Made by a program: the position numbers and the translations under genes. The notes beneath the pieces are model-generated. The model did not search any database and was not told where the DNA came from. It saw only the letters and a list, made by a program, of their open reading frames with translations. A DNA stretch of 64,000 nucleotides, taken from NCBI RefSeq assembly GCF_001590925.1, contig NZ_BCTU01000029.1, forward strand, positions 30,415-94,414. The letters are read 5' to 3'. Shown here piece after piece: positions 16,307-25,336 of this stretch (positions are counted from its first letter, which is position 1; every line of letters begins with the position of its first letter). Origin of the DNA: Serratia plymuthica NBRC 102599. GTDB taxonomy: Bacteria > Pseudomonadota > Gammaproteobacteria > Enterobacterales > Enterobacteriaceae.

Positions 16307-16888
16307 ATGAGCCTGTTAACCGGATTTGAACAGCCGATAGACCAATCGCAGCACGCTTTTCGCCTGATTCTCAAGGCATTAAGCGAACCTGGCTATACCG
16401 TCACGCTGCAAGGCGGCCCGGTCTGGGGCGCTCTGAACGCCGCCAGCACCGCCGCGTTGCTGACGCTGGCGGATCAGGAAACCCCGATCCAGCTGTGTGA
16501 AGCCTTTAAAAGTGAGCAAGTGCTAACAAACATACGTTTCCACAGCGGTGCGCCCTTGGCGGCACAGCCTGAAGAAGTCTGTTTTGCCCTGTTCGATACA
16601 CAGTTGCAGGCCGCCGATTTACTGGCGCTGCCGCACGGCAGTGAAATCTCGCCGGAATTCGGCGCCACGGTCATCGTGCAGCTCAATGGGCTGGAACAAG
16701 GCACCCCGCTGCGCCTGACCGGCCCCGGCATTGAGCGCCAACGCCAGGTTTCACCGCAGTTGCCGCCGGCGCTGCTGGATTTTCTCATTAACCGCCCGCT
16801 GCGCTTTCCGCTGGGGCTGGATATTTTGCTGACCTGCGGCGATCGCCTGCTGGCGCTGCCGCGGACCACCCGCGTGGAGGTGTGCTGA
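16307..16888 (+). CDS. phnH: C-P lyase core subunit PhnH
   Basis: 193 residues, the usual length. PhnH is a core subunit with a PLP-transferase-like fold but no PLP. Recognised by Gly-Phe-x-Gln-Pro-x4-Gln at the N-terminus, Phe-Arg-Leu-Ile-Leu-Lys-Ala-Leu-Ser-Glu-Pro-Gly, Leu-Pro-His-Gly-Ser-x2-Ser-Pro-Glu, and Phe-Pro-Leu-Gly-Leu-Asp-Ile-Leu-Leu near the C-terminus. Its stop overlaps the phnI start (TGATG), pointing to coupled translation. Confidence 0.95.
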   Translation: MSLLTGFEQPIDQSQHAFRLILKALSEPGYTVTLQGGPVWGALNAASTAALLTLADQETPIQLCEAFKSEQVLTNIRFHSGAPLAAQPEEVCFALFDTQLQAADLLALPHGSEISPEFGATVIVQLNGLEQGTPLRLTGPGIERQRQVSPQLPPALLDFLINRPLRFPLGLDILLTCGDRLLALPRTTRVEVC

Positions 16889-17973
16889 TGTACGTAGCCG
16901 TTAAAGGGGGCGAAAAAGCCATTGAGGCCGCCCATCAGTTACAGGAACAGCTGCGGCGCGGCGACGACGGCGTGCCGGCGCTCGGCACCCAGCAGATTGA
17001 ACAGCAACTGGGGCTGGCGGTGGATCGGGTGATGACCGAAGGCGGCATTTACGATCCCGAACTGGCCGCGCTGGCCATCAAGCAGGCGAGCGGCGATCTG
17101 GTCGAGGCGATTTTCCTGCTGCGTGCCTACCGCACCACCTTGCCGCGTCTGGCGGTCAGCGAACCGCTGGCGACCGAAAACATGCGGCTGGAACGCCGTA
17201 TCTCGGCGGTTTACAAGGATTTACCCGGCGGGCAGGTGCTGGGCCCAACCTACGATTACACCCACCGGCTGCTGGATTTTGCCCTGCTGGCGGAAGGTGA
17301 AACACCGCGCGCGCCGCAGGCCGACGAACCGCTGCCGGAAAATTGCGCCCACGTGTTTGATTTGCTCAGCCAACAACAATTGGCGCTGGCGGAACAAGAC
17401 GACGGCAGCGTGCCGGACGACATCACCCGCAACCCGCCGGTTTACCCTTGTTCACGCTCGGCGCGGCTGCAACAGCTGGTGCGCGGTGACGAAGGTTTCC
17501 TGCTGGCACTGAGCTATTCCACCCAGCGCGGCTACGGCCGTACCCACCCGTTCGCCGGCGAGATCCGGACCGGCTACGTTTCGCTGGAGATCGTGCCTGA
17601 AGAGCTGGGTTTCGCGGTAGATATCGGCGAAATCCTGCTGACCGAATGTGAAATGGTCAACGGCTTTGTCGACCCGGAAGACCGGCCGCCGCACTTCACC
17701 CGCGGTTATGGCCTGGTGTTTGGCCGCGCCGAGCGTAAAGCGATGAGCATGGCGCTGGTGGACCGCGCACTGCAAAGCCCCGAGTACCAGGAAGGCGTCG
17801 CCAGCCCGGCGCAGGATGAAGAGTTCGTGCTGGCCCATGCCGACAACGTCGAAGCCGCCGGCTTCGTTTCCCACCTCAAACTGCCGCACTACGTTGACTT
17901 CCAGGCCGAGCTGGAGCTGCTCAAGCGCCTGCGGCAGGAGTTCAGCGAGCGTCAGGAGGCCCGCAATGAGTGA
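16888..17973 (+). CDS. phnI: C-P lyase core subunit PhnI (nucleosidase-type activity)
   Basis: 361 residues, family length about 354. In the pathway PhnI, with PhnG, H and L, transfers methylphosphonate to the ribose of ATP with loss of adenine. Diagnostic blocks are the start Met-Tyr-Val-Ala-Val-Lys-Gly-Gly-Glu-Lys-Ala-Ile, then Val-Met-Thr-Glu-Gly-Gly, Gly-Pro-Thr-Tyr-Asp-Tyr-Thr-His-Arg, and His-Pro-Phe-Ala-Gly-Glu-Ile-Arg. Start 16888 is used because it gives the conserved N-terminus; an upstream start two codons earlier lies inside phnH. It overlaps phnJ by eight bases. Confidence 0.96.
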   Translation: MYVAVKGGEKAIEAAHQLQEQLRRGDDGVPALGTQQIEQQLGLAVDRVMTEGGIYDPELAALAIKQASGDLVEAIFLLRAYRTTLPRLAVSEPLATENMRLERRISAVYKDLPGGQVLGPTYDYTHRLLDFALLAEGETPRAPQADEPLPENCAHVFDLLSQQQLALAEQDDGSVPDDITRNPPVYPCSRSARLQQLVRGDEGFLLALSYSTQRGYGRTHPFAGEIRTGYVSLEIVPEELGFAVDIGEILLTECEMVNGFVDPEDRPPHFTRGYGLVFGRAERKAMSMALVDRALQSPEYQEGVASPAQDEEFVLAHADNVEAAGFVSHLKLPHYVDFQAELELLKRLRQEFSERQEARNE

Positions 17974-18826
17974 AGTATTGACCGGCTATAACCTTGGCTA
18001 TCTCGACGAACAAACCAAACGCATGATCCGTCGCGCCATCCTTAAAGCCGTGGCGATCCCCGGCTATCAGGTGCCGTTCGGCGGCCGCGAGATGCCGATG
18101 CCTTACGGCTGGGGCACCGGCGGCATTCAGCTGACCGCCAGCGTGATTGGCCGCGCCGACGTGCTGAAGGTGATTGACCAGGGCGCCGACGACACCACCA
18201 ACGCGGTGTCCATTCGCCGCTTCTTCCAGCGCGTTGCCGGGGTAGCCACCACCGAACGCACGCCGGAAGCCACGCTGATCCAGACCCGGCACCGCATTCC
18301 GGAAACGGCGCTGCACGAAGACCAGATCCTGATTTATCAGGTGCCGATCCCGGAACCGCTGCGCTTTATCGAACCGCGCGAAACCGAGACCCGCAAAATG
18401 CACGCGCTGGAAGAGTACGGCGTGATGCAGGTGAAGTTGTACGAGGACATTGCGCGCTACGGCCATATCGCCACCACCTACGCCTATCCGGTGAAGGTCA
18501 ACGATCGTTACGTGATGGACCCTTCGCCGATCCCGAAATTCGACAACCCGAAAATGCACATGATGCCGGCGCTGCAACTGTTCGGCGCCGGGCGCGAGAA
18601 GCGCATCTACGCCCTGCCACCGTTCACCAAGGTGGAAAGCCTGGACTTCGACGACCATCCGTTCAGCGTGCAAAAGTGGGATGAACCCTGCGCGCTGTGC
18701 GGCTCGCGCCACAGCTATCTGGATGAGGTGGTGCTCGACGACCAGGGCAACCGCATGTTCGTCTGCTCAGACACCGACTACTGCCGGCAGCAGCTGGCGC
18801 AACCTTCGCAAGAGGCGCAGCACTGA
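17966..18826 (+). CDS. phnJ: C-P lyase, radical SAM subunit PhnJ
   Basis: 286 residues. PhnJ is the radical SAM enzyme that cleaves the C-P bond of ribosyl phosphonate, forming ribose-1,2-cyclic phosphate-5-phosphate. The unusual C-terminal cluster motif is Cys242-x2-Cys245-x21-Cys267-x5-Cys273. Gly33 in Ile-Pro-Gly-Tyr-Gln-Val-Pro-Phe-Gly-Gly corresponds to the glycyl-radical Gly32 of the E. coli enzyme, and Cys273 to the thiyl Cys272. The start at ATG 17966 overlaps the end of phnI; a longer frame upstream runs through phnI and is not real. Confidence 0.97.
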   Translation: MSEVLTGYNLGYLDEQTKRMIRRAILKAVAIPGYQVPFGGREMPMPYGWGTGGIQLTASVIGRADVLKVIDQGADDTTNAVSIRRFFQRVAGVATTERTPEATLIQTRHRIPETALHEDQILIYQVPIPEPLRFIEPRETETRKMHALEEYGVMQVKLYEDIARYGHIATTYAYPVKVNDRYVMDPSPIPKFDNPKMHMMPALQLFGAGREKRIYALPPFTKVESLDFDDHPFSVQKWDEPCALCGSRHSYLDEVVLDDQGNRMFVCSDTDYCRQQLAQPSQEAQH

Positions 18827-19614
18827 TGATTTCCCAACCCCTGAGCACCACGCCGCTGTTGTCGGTGGCCAACCTCACCCATTTGTACGCGCCGGGCAAA
18901 GGTTTTAGCGACGTCTCTTTCGATATCTACCCCGGCGAAGTGCTGGGCATCGTCGGCGAGTCCGGCTCCGGTAAAACCACGCTGCTGAAATCCATCTCCG
19001 CACGGCTGGCGCCGCAGCACGGGCAGATCCTCTATCGCCCGCAGGCCGGGCAACAGCACGACCTGTACGCGATGGCGGAGAGCGATCGCCGCCGCCTTCT
19101 GCGCACCGACTGGGGCGTAGTGCATCAGCACCCGCTCGACGGGCTGCGGCCCAAAGTATCCGCCGGTGGCAACATCGGCGAACGGCTGATGGCCATCGGC
19201 CAGCGTCACTACGGCGACATCCGCCGCCAGGCTGCCCAGTGGCTGGAGGACGTGGAGATCCCGGTGTCGCGCCTTGACGATCTGCCGACCACCTTCTCCG
19301 GCGGCATGCAGCAGCGGCTGCAAATCGCCCGCAATCTGGTGACCCACCCGAAACTGGTGTTCATGGACGAGCCGACCGGCGGGCTGGACGTCTCGGTGCA
19401 GGCGCGGTTGCTCGATCTGCTGCGCAATCTGGTGGTGGAAATGCAGTTGGCGGCGGTGATCGTCACCCACGATCTGGGCGTGGCGCGCCTGCTGGCGCAC
19501 CGGCTGCTGGTGATGAAAGAGGGCCAGGTAGTGGAAAGTGGCCTGACCGACCGGGTGCTGGACGATCCGCACCATCCTTATACCCAGCTGCTGGTTTCTT
19601 CGGTGCTGTCGTAA
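18826..19614 (+). CDS. phnK: C-P lyase-associated ABC-type ATPase PhnK
   Basis: 262 residues. Walker A is Gly-Glu-Ser-Gly-Ser-Gly-Lys-Thr-Thr (about 44-52), the ABC signature Phe-Ser-Gly-Gly-Met-Gln-Gln-Arg-Leu, and Walker B Leu-Val-Phe-Met-Asp-Glu-Pro-Thr-Gly-Gly-Leu-Asp-Val-Ser. Despite ABC-transporter looks, PhnK binds the C-P lyase core complex rather than a permease. The start overlaps the phnJ stop by one base. There is a 15-base gap to phnL, the first real gap within the operon since phnG/phnH. Confidence 0.96.
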   Translation: MISQPLSTTPLLSVANLTHLYAPGKGFSDVSFDIYPGEVLGIVGESGSGKTTLLKSISARLAPQHGQILYRPQAGQQHDLYAMAESDRRRLLRTDWGVVHQHPLDGLRPKVSAGGNIGERLMAIGQRHYGDIRRQAAQWLEDVEIPVSRLDDLPTTFSGGMQQRLQIARNLVTHPKLVFMDEPTGGLDVSVQARLLDLLRNLVVEMQLAAVIVTHDLGVARLLAHRLLVMKEGQVVESGLTDRVLDDPHHPYTQLLVSSVLS

Positions 19615-19629
19615 CACTAGGGGATAACA

Positions 19630-20334
19630 ATGACGATTCAAATCCGGGTTGAACACCTCAGCAAAACCTTCGTGCTCCACCAGCAGCACGGCACGCGCCT
19701 GCCGGTGCTGCATGACGCCAACATGACGGTCAGCAGCGGCGAATGCGTGGTGCTGCATGGCCACTCCGGCAGCGGTAAATCCACCCTGCTGCGCTCGCTG
19801 TATGCCAACTACCTGCCCGACAGCGGCCATATCTGGGTCAATCATCAGGGCGAATGGCTGGACATGGTGCAGGCCGAGGCGCGCCAGATCCTGGCGGTCC
19901 GCCGCCACACCCTCGGCTGGGTCAGCCAGTTTCTGCGGGTGATCCCACGCATCAGCGCGCTGGACGTGGTGATGCAACCGCTGTTGGAACAGGGCGTCGA
20001 CCGTGCCGAATGCCGCGAGCGCGCCGAGACGCTGCTCAACCAGCTCAACGTGCCGCAGCGCCTGTGGCAGTTGGCGCCCTCGACCTTCTCCGGCGGTGAA
20101 CAGCAGCGGGTGAATATCGCACGCGGCTTTATTGTCGACTACCCGATTTTGCTGCTCGACGAACCCACGGCGTCACTCGACAGCCGCAACAGCGCGGCGG
20201 TGGTCGGCCTGATAGAACAGGCCAAACAGCGCGGCGCAGCGATCGTCGGCATTTTCCATGACGAAGGCGTTCGCCAACAGGTCGCCGACCGGTTATACGA
20301 CATGCAAGCGCCCCAGGCGCTGGAGATCTTCTGA
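19630..20334 (+). CDS. phnL: C-P lyase-associated ABC-type ATPase PhnL
   Basis: 234 residues. Walker A is Gly-His-Ser-Gly-Ser-Gly-Lys-Ser-Thr, the signature Phe-Ser-Gly-Gly-Glu-Gln-Gln-Arg-Val, and Walker B [12 protein letters not shown]. PhnL is needed with PhnGHI for the first step of phosphonate activation. It overlaps the phnM start by one base. No permease is present near, supporting a soluble role. Confidence 0.96.
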   Translation: MTIQIRVEHLSKTFVLHQQHGTRLPVLHDANMTVSSGECVVLHGHSGSGKSTLLRSLYANYLPDSGHIWVNHQGEWLDMVQAEARQILAVRRHTLGWVSQFLRVIPRISALDVVMQPLLEQGVDRAECRERAETLLNQLNVPQRLWQLAPSTFSGGEQQRVNIARGFIVDYPILLLDEPTASLDSRNSAAVVGLIEQAKQRGAAIVGIFHDEGVRQQVADRLYDMQAPQALEIF

Positions 20335-21470
20335 TGATCATCAATAACGTGAAACTGGTGCTGGCAGACCAGATTGTCGAGGGTTCGCTGGAGATTAACG
20401 ACGGCGTGATCCGCAGCTTCGCCGATACGCCGAGCCAGCTGCCGCAGGCGCTGAACGGTGAAGGCGGCTGGCTGCTGCCGGGGTTGATTGAGTTGCACAC
20501 CGACAATCTGGACAAGTTTTTCACCCCGCGGCCCAACGTCGACTGGCCGGCGCATTCGGCAATGAGCAGCCATGATGCGCTGATGGTCGCCAACGGCATC
20601 ACCACGGTGCTGGACGCAGTGGCGATCGGCGATGTGCGCGACGGCGGCCACCGGCTGGAGAACCTGCAAAAAATGATCGACGCGGTGATCCACAGCCAGC
20701 GCGCCGGGGTCAACCGCGCCGAGCACCGGCTGCACCTGCGCTGCGAGCTGCCGAACGAGAGCACCCTGTCGCTGTTCGAACAGTTGATGGACAAACCGGG
20801 GGTATCGCTGGTGTCGCTGATGGACCATTCGCCGGGCCAGCGCCAGTTCGCCTCGCGTGAAAAATACCGTGAGTATTATCAGGGCAAATATCATCTCAAT
20901 GACCAACAGATGAGCGAGTACGAAGAGCAGCAGATCGGGCTTTCCGCCCGCTGGGCCACGCCGAACCGCGAGGCGATCGCCGCCCACTGCCGGGTGCGTA
21001 AAATTTCCCTCGCCAGCCACGACGACGCCACTGCCGAACACGTGGCCGAGTCCTGCGCGCTGGGCAGCGCGATTGCCGAGTTCCCGACCACCGAGGACGC
21101 AGCCCGCGCCTCGCACCGGCAGGGGTTGCAGGTCCTGATGGGCGCACCGAACATCGTGCGCGGCGGATCCCATTCCGGCAACGTGGCGGCGCACCATCTG
21201 GCGGCGCTGGGGGTGTTGGATATTCTGTCTTCCGACTATTACCCGGCCAGCCTGCTGGATGCGGCATTCCGCATCGCAGCCGACGAACGTAACGGCTACG
21301 GCCTGCCGCAAGCGGTGCAGATGATCACCAGCAACCCGGCGAAGGCGCTGGATCTGCACGATCGCGGCTCCATCGCCGAGGGGCTGCGGGCGGATCTGGT
21401 GTTGGCGCGGCCGCACGGCGAGCACATCTACGTGCAGAACGTCTGGCGCCAGGGCAAGCAGGTGTTCTGA
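20334..21470 (+). CDS. phnM: Alpha-D-ribose 1-methylphosphonate 5-triphosphate diphosphatase
   Basis: 378 residues, amidohydrolase superfamily. It removes pyrophosphate from the ribosyl triphosphonate before PhnJ acts. Metal-binding patterns are Gly-Leu-Ile-Glu-Leu-His-Thr-Asp-Asn near residue 55, Leu-Met-Asp-His-Ser-Pro-Gly-Gln near 163, Ser-His-Asp-Asp-Ala-Thr near 225, and Ser-Ser-Asp-Tyr-Tyr-Pro near 300. It overlaps phnL at its start and phnN at its stop, so it is part of one translationally coupled operon. Confidence 0.96.
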   Translation: MIINNVKLVLADQIVEGSLEINDGVIRSFADTPSQLPQALNGEGGWLLPGLIELHTDNLDKFFTPRPNVDWPAHSAMSSHDALMVANGITTVLDAVAIGDVRDGGHRLENLQKMIDAVIHSQRAGVNRAEHRLHLRCELPNESTLSLFEQLMDKPGVSLVSLMDHSPGQRQFASREKYREYYQGKYHLNDQQMSEYEEQQIGLSARWATPNREAIAAHCRVRKISLASHDDATAEHVAESCALGSAIAEFPTTEDAARASHRQGLQVLMGAPNIVRGGSHSGNVAAHHLAALGVLDILSSDYYPASLLDAAFRIAADERNGYGLPQAVQMITSNPAKALDLHDRGSIAEGLRADLVLARPHGEHIYVQNVWRQGKQVF

Positions 21471-22039
21471 TGGCGCAGCTTATCTATTTGATGGGGCCTT
21501 CCGGCTCCGGCAAAGACAGCCTGCTTGCGCAGCTTAGGGCCGATGCCGACAGTGCGCCGCTGGTGGCGCACCGTTATATCACCCGGCCGGCGGATGCCGG
21601 CTGTGAAAACCATATTGCGCTCAGCGAGCCTGAGTTTCTGCGCCGCCGCGCCAAGGGACTGTTCGCTCTCGACTGGCAGGCGCACCAGCACCATTACGCG
21701 TTTGGGATCGAGGTGGATCTTTGGCTGTTGCAAGGGATCGACGTGGTGGTCAACGGTTCGCGCGCCCATCTGCCGCAGGCGCAGCAGCGCTACGGTGCGC
21801 AGCTGTTGCCGGTCTGCCTGCAGGTCAGCACCGACGTGCTGCGCCAACGCCTGCAAAACCGTGGACGTGAAGACGCCGCGCAAATCGAACAACGGCTGGC
21901 GCGGGCGGCAGAGTACCAGCAAAAACTGCCCGCCGGTTGCCGCCTGCTGGCGAACGATGGCGACCTGCAAGACACCCTGACGGCGCTGCTGGCGCTGTTA
22001 CCGGCTTCAACCAAACACCCCCAGGACGCCACGCAATGA
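21470..22039 (+). CDS. phnN: Ribose 1,5-bisphosphate phosphokinase
   Basis: 189 residues, guanylate kinase-like fold. It converts ribose-1,5-bisphosphate, formed after PhnP, into PRPP. The Walker A loop is Gly-Pro-Ser-Gly-Ser-Gly-Lys-Asp-Ser (residues 9-17). The Arg-Tyr-Ile-Thr-Arg-Pro block near residue 38 matches the nucleotide-monophosphate kinase pattern. It starts within the phnM stop (TGATG) and overlaps the next gene by four bases. Confidence 0.95.
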   Translation: MAQLIYLMGPSGSGKDSLLAQLRADADSAPLVAHRYITRPADAGCENHIALSEPEFLRRRAKGLFALDWQAHQHHYAFGIEVDLWLLQGIDVVVNGSRAHLPQAQQRYGAQLLPVCLQVSTDVLRQRLQNRGREDAAQIEQRLARAAEYQQKLPAGCRLLANDGDLQDTLTALLALLPASTKHPQDATQ

Positions 22040-22638
22040 ACGACTTTGCACAACCGAGAATCGGCGACAACGTGATCCTTAACCGCACCCGGCTCGGCCA
22101 GTACGTACATGTGGCCGACGATGCGATCCTCGAAGAAGTGGAAATGGGCGACTATTCTTATACCGCCGGGCACAACCAGATTTTTTACGCCACCCTCGGC
22201 AAGTTTGTGTCGATCGCCTCTTACGCACGCATCAATCCCGGCAACCACCCAACCTACCAGCGCATCGCCCAGCACCACTTCACCTATCGCGCTTCCGAGT
22301 ACGGTCTGGGGGAAGATGACGAGGCTTTCTTCGACTGGCGGCGCGAGCACCACGTCACCGTCGGCCACGACGTGTGGATCGGCCATAACGCCATCCTGAT
22401 GCCCGGTGTGAGCGTCGGCAACGGCGCGGTGATCGGCAGCGCGGCGGTAGTGACCAAAAACGTCGAACCTTATGCGATCGTCGCCGGCGTGGCGGCTAAA
22501 AAGATCGGCATGCGCTTTGACGATGCCTTGATTGAACGCATCGAACGCAGCCAATGGTGGCACTGGGATCATCAGACATTGCAGGAACGACTGGCGGATT
22601 TCCGCGATATCAACGCCTTTGCGGAGAAGTATCTTTAA
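22036..22638 (+). CDS. Left-handed beta-helix (hexapeptide) transferase of phosphonate operons
   Basis: 200 residues from ATG 22036, overlapping the phnN stop (ATGA). Hexapeptide repeats of the type [LIV]-G-x4 are visible, such as [10 protein letters not shown] and [17 protein letters not shown]. It resembles DapH/chloramphenicol acetyltransferase-like proteins known from phn operons. In the E. coli operon the position between phnN and phnP is held by phnO, an aminoalkylphosphonate N-acetyltransferase of the GNAT fold. This gene may fill a similar acetylating role by a different fold; that is inference. Confidence 0.85.
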   Translation: MNDFAQPRIGDNVILNRTRLGQYVHVADDAILEEVEMGDYSYTAGHNQIFYATLGKFVSIASYARINPGNHPTYQRIAQHHFTYRASEYGLGEDDEAFFDWRREHHVTVGHDVWIGHNAILMPGVSVGNGAVIGSAAVVTKNVEPYAIVAGVAAKKIGMRFDDALIERIERSQWWHWDHQTLQERLADFRDINAFAEKYL

Positions 22639-22651
22639 GCGGGGAGGAAGT

Positions 22652-23434
22652 ATGCAATTGACGTTTCTCGGCACCGGCGGTGCCCAGCAGATCCCGGTTT
22701 TCGGTTGCGATTGCCTGGTGTGCCAGCGGGCGCGGCGCGAACCGGCATTCCGGCGACGGCCATGCAGTGCGATGCTCAAATTTCAGGGGGAAACGACCTT
22801 GCTGGATGCGGGATTGCCGTCGCTGGAACGGCGCTTTTCGGCGGGGGAAATTCAACGTTTTTTACTGACACATTACCACATGGATCACGTTCAGGGGTTA
22901 TTTCCTTTGCGCTGGGGGTGCGGAAATTTCATTCCGGTGTACGGCCCGGCGGATGAACAAGGCTGCGACGATCTGTTTAAACACCCCGGTATTCTGGCGT
23001 TTCAACCGCCGTTAACCCCCTTCGAGACGGTTGAACTAGGTGGGCTGCATATCACCCCGCTGCCGTTGCAACATTCCAAACCGACGTTGGGTTATCTGGT
23101 CCAGGCAGAAGGCTACGCGCTGGCCTATCTGACGGATACCGTCGGCCTACCGCCGGACACCGAGGCTTTCCTGCGCAAAATAACGCTGGATCTGCTGGTG
23201 CTCGATTGCAGCCTGCCGCCACAACCCCAGGCGCCGCGCAATCATAACGATCTGACCCGCGCTCAGGAAACACAACAACGTTTGCAGCCAGGCCGCACGC
23301 TGCTGACGCATATCAGCCATCATCTCGATTTATGGCTGATGGACAACGAACTGCCGCCGGGCATGGAACTGGCTTTCGATAATCTCAGTGTACGTTGCCA
23401 TAACGATGCAACCGATCGGACTCCAGCACCGTAA
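22652..23434 (+). CDS. phnP: Phosphoribosyl 1,2-cyclic phosphate phosphodiesterase
   Basis: 260 residues, metallo-beta-lactamase fold. It opens the cyclic ribose phosphate made by PhnJ. The metal motif is His74-Tyr-His76-Met-Asp78-His79, and an N-terminal zinc-binding segment Gly-Cys-Asp-Cys-Leu-Val-Cys near residue 20 matches E. coli PhnP. Start 22652 follows GGGGAGGAAG; longer frames run into the transferase gene. It is the last gene of the operon and its 3' end overlaps the convergent yraR by 50 bases. Confidence 0.95.
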   Translation: MQLTFLGTGGAQQIPVFGCDCLVCQRARREPAFRRRPCSAMLKFQGETTLLDAGLPSLERRFSAGEIQRFLLTHYHMDHVQGLFPLRWGCGNFIPVYGPADEQGCDDLFKHPGILAFQPPLTPFETVELGGLHITPLPLQHSKPTLGYLVQAEGYALAYLTDTVGLPPDTEAFLRKITLDLLVLDCSLPPQPQAPRNHNDLTRAQETQQRLQPGRTLLTHISHHLDLWLMDNELPPGMELAFDNLSVRCHNDATDRTPAP

Positions 23435-24023
23435 CGCCGCTGCCGGGGCTGAACGCCTGCTCCAGCAGAGTCTGCGCCACGTCTTTGGCGGCAACCGAGC
23501 GCCACTTGCCCGGTAACAGTTTGAACAGCGGTGCGGTGAGCCGCTCCATCAAGCGCGGCGACGGGCGATTGCCCAACAGCATTGAGGGGCGCACCAGCGT
23601 CAGGCGTGGCCAGTTCTGCTCACGCAGCGCCTGCTCCATTTCGCCTTTGGTACGGTTGTAGAGGAATGACGAACGCGGGTTAGCCCCCACGGCGCTGACG
23701 ACCAAACAATGCTGCGCCCCCAACCGCCGCCCGGTTAGCGCGCTTTCGACGACTAACTGATAATCGACATAGCGGAAATTGGCATCGCTGCCGGCCGCTT
23801 TACGGGTAGTGCCCAGACAGCAGAAAATAATATCGACTGGAGACTGTAGGCCGCTCAGCAACGCGAACAGATCCTCACCCACGGGGTTATCTGTTTTTTC
23901 GTTTGCGGACAGCGGTTGACGCGTCGGTGCCACAATCGCCGTCACCTGCGGATCGCCTTGCAACTGTTGCAACAGCTCGCTGCCCACCAGCCCGGTGGAC
24001 CCTACGATTAATACCCGTGCCAT
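23385..24023 (-). CDS. yraR: NAD(P)-binding Rossmann-fold protein YraR
   Basis: 212 residues. The glycine-rich nucleotide-binding motif Val-Gly-Ser-Thr-Gly-Leu-Val-Gly is near residue 8, followed by Phe-Cys-Cys-Leu-Gly-Thr-Thr-Arg-Lys and Val-Val-Ser-Ala-Val-Gly-Ala-Asn. Tyr-Asn-Arg-Thr-Lys-Gly supplies the YxxxK-like pair, and Arg-Pro-Ser-Met-Leu-Leu-Gly follows. This is the atypical short-chain dehydrogenase (NmrA/HTATIP2-like) type, closest to E. coli YraR. ATG 24023 has GGGAGAG upstream. The reaction is unknown. It is convergent with phnP and overlaps it by 50 bases. Confidence 0.88.
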   Translation of the reverse strand: MARVLIVGSTGLVGSELLQQLQGDPQVTAIVAPTRQPLSANEKTDNPVGEDLFALLSGLQSPVDIIFCCLGTTRKAAGSDANFRYVDYQLVVESALTGRRLGAQHCLVVSAVGANPRSSFLYNRTKGEMEQALREQNWPRLTLVRPSMLLGNRPSPRLMERLTAPLFKLLPGKWRSVAAKDVAQTLLEQAFSPGSGVTVLESDRLHRYGNVH

Positions 24024-24071
24024 AAACTCTCCCACCGATGGATGACTCTGAAAAAGTATAGTGTGTTGTAC

Positions 24072-24506
24072 TCAGGCCCGCGTCCAATGCAGTTTCTTAC
24101 CAAATCCAAGAGTATTGTCGGTCATCTTCACTTCCTGCAAATTCAGCTGCCACACCGGCGCTTTCATCACTTTGGCAATCGGGAACCGCTTGCAGTAACG
24201 GGCGCGCGCCAGCGCCTCTTCATCACCGCTCAGCATCACCGCCTCAGCGCTGTACTGCACGCCGCGGATCAGCGCGATGGTCTTTGGCTTCGGCGCAATA
24301 GTGCCCACGACACGGGCATTTTGCAGCATCAGCTCGCCGTGGCGGGTGTGGGTTTCGGTCATCAACCACAACGCCATCTGCTCGGCGTCAAACACGTAAA
24401 AACAGTTGGCGCACCACATGTCCAGGCCGTTGCCGGCGCACAGCGTCAGCACATGCTGCTTGCCGATAAAATGAGTAATAAGCTGCTGTTGTTCAAGATT
24501 GTTCAC
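24072..24506 (-). CDS. yhbP: YhbP family protein (PNPOx-like flavin fold)
   Basis: 144 residues from GTG 24506, which has GGGGAG seven bases upstream; the longer frame to 24587 would put the ribosome site inside the gene. It resembles E. coli YhbP (UPF0306): [28 protein letters not shown], and a C-terminal Asp-Asn-Thr-Leu-Gly-Phe-Gly-Lys-Lys. The pyridoxamine phosphate oxidase-like split barrel suggests flavin binding. Physiological role unknown to me. Confidence 0.85.
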   Translation of the reverse strand: MNNLEQQQLITHFIGKQHVLTLCAGNGLDMWCANCFYVFDAEQMALWLMTETHTRHGELMLQNARVVGTIAPKPKTIALIRGVQYSAEAVMLSGDEEALARARYCKRFPIAKVMKAPVWQLNLQEVKMTDNTLGFGKKLHWTRA

Positions 24507-24686
24507 ATCACTTCTCCCCTTCAGTGGCGCTATCTTATATCGATTATGGAAGGGCTGCAGCGTCGACAAAAACAACAAAGCCATCAACTCGGCGTATCAA
24601 GTTGATGGCTTTGAAATTGTGTATAACTCGACAACCTCAGGATACTGCCGAGTGAGACACAAGTTAACGCATTGCATTATTATTTA

Positions 24687-24845
24687 TTATGGGTGGTGAC
24701 CTGGATCATCAATATCGAGACATTCACCATTTGGGAAACAAATTATATTTTCTTTATGCTCTACACGGTCAAACTTAGAGAGCTCAACAGCAAAAGCAGA
24801 ACCGTTAGCGGCTAACAGTAAAGCGCCTATCAGAAAGTATTTCAT
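24687..24845 (-). CDS. Small secreted peptide, 52 residues, unknown function
   Basis: A short gene with good signals. GGAG lies five bases before ATG 24845. The product begins with a typical Sec signal peptide (Met-Lys-Tyr-Phe-Leu-Ile-Gly-Ala-Leu-Leu-Leu-Ala-Ala) ending Ala-Phe-Ala, predicted cleavage after residue 19. The 33-residue mature peptide carries two Cys (Ile-Ile-Cys-Phe-Pro-Asn-Gly-Glu-Cys) that could form a small disulfide loop, and an acidic, His-rich tail ending Pro-Gly-His-His-Pro. Two stop codons in tandem end it. It lies in AT-rich sequence between yhbP and the STM2901-like gene. I recognise no family. A hairpin (CTCTCA/TGAGAG, 24881-24897) lies 35 bases upstream. Confidence 0.6.
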   Translation of the reverse strand: MKYFLIGALLLAANGSAFAVELSKFDRVEHKENIICFPNGECLDIDDPGHHP

Positions 24846-25336
24846 AGTAACTCCATTTAATTGAGTGATTAATTAACTTGCTCTCATGCCCTGAGAGTGA
24901 AATCAATTTATTACCTTGTAATTTAATCCTCAATAAAAAAATCATTAAATTAATTAGAGTTAATGCTTTTAATTAAACAATCATATCTTATTTTTCATTA
25001 AATTACATAAATATCATAAACTTAAATAAATTCACACATATAAAAACAAACCTTATCTTACCTTGTTTTTCAGGTTTATTTTAAATAACAATGCCACCAA
25101 AAAAGACTGCCAAGTTTATTTTAGTTTATATGAGATTTAATAATCTTGCTAATTAATAAATAGCCATGGAATTTAATGCATTGTCTGTCGTAACCTTGAT
25201 CTTTTCAAGCCACAGTATAAATACGTTAAACTTAATGAAAGATAGCAAAATGCAATTACATTTCCATCGGTTTTGAAACGACCTTTACGGCAGTACACTA
25301 TTGGTTAGGCAACAACTAAATTGACAAGGAAAAGTT
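24846..25336. other. 491-base, very AT-rich non-coding stretch
   Basis: No credible coding frame. The sequence is dominated by A/T runs and probably holds the promoters of the divergent small secreted peptide (left) and the STM2901-like gene (right). AAGGAAAAGTT precedes the latter. The composition suggests acquired, H-NS-type-silenced DNA. The hairpin at 24881-24897 is the only clear structure. Confidence 0.5.

Noticed and set aside
20139..21425. 428-codon minus-strand frame
   Set aside because: Antisense to phnM in GC-rich DNA; Gln/Val/His-rich shadow composition, no ribosome site.
24846..25336. CRISPR-like repeats in the AT-rich region
   Set aside because: No regularly spaced repeats; no array was seen anywhere in the window.
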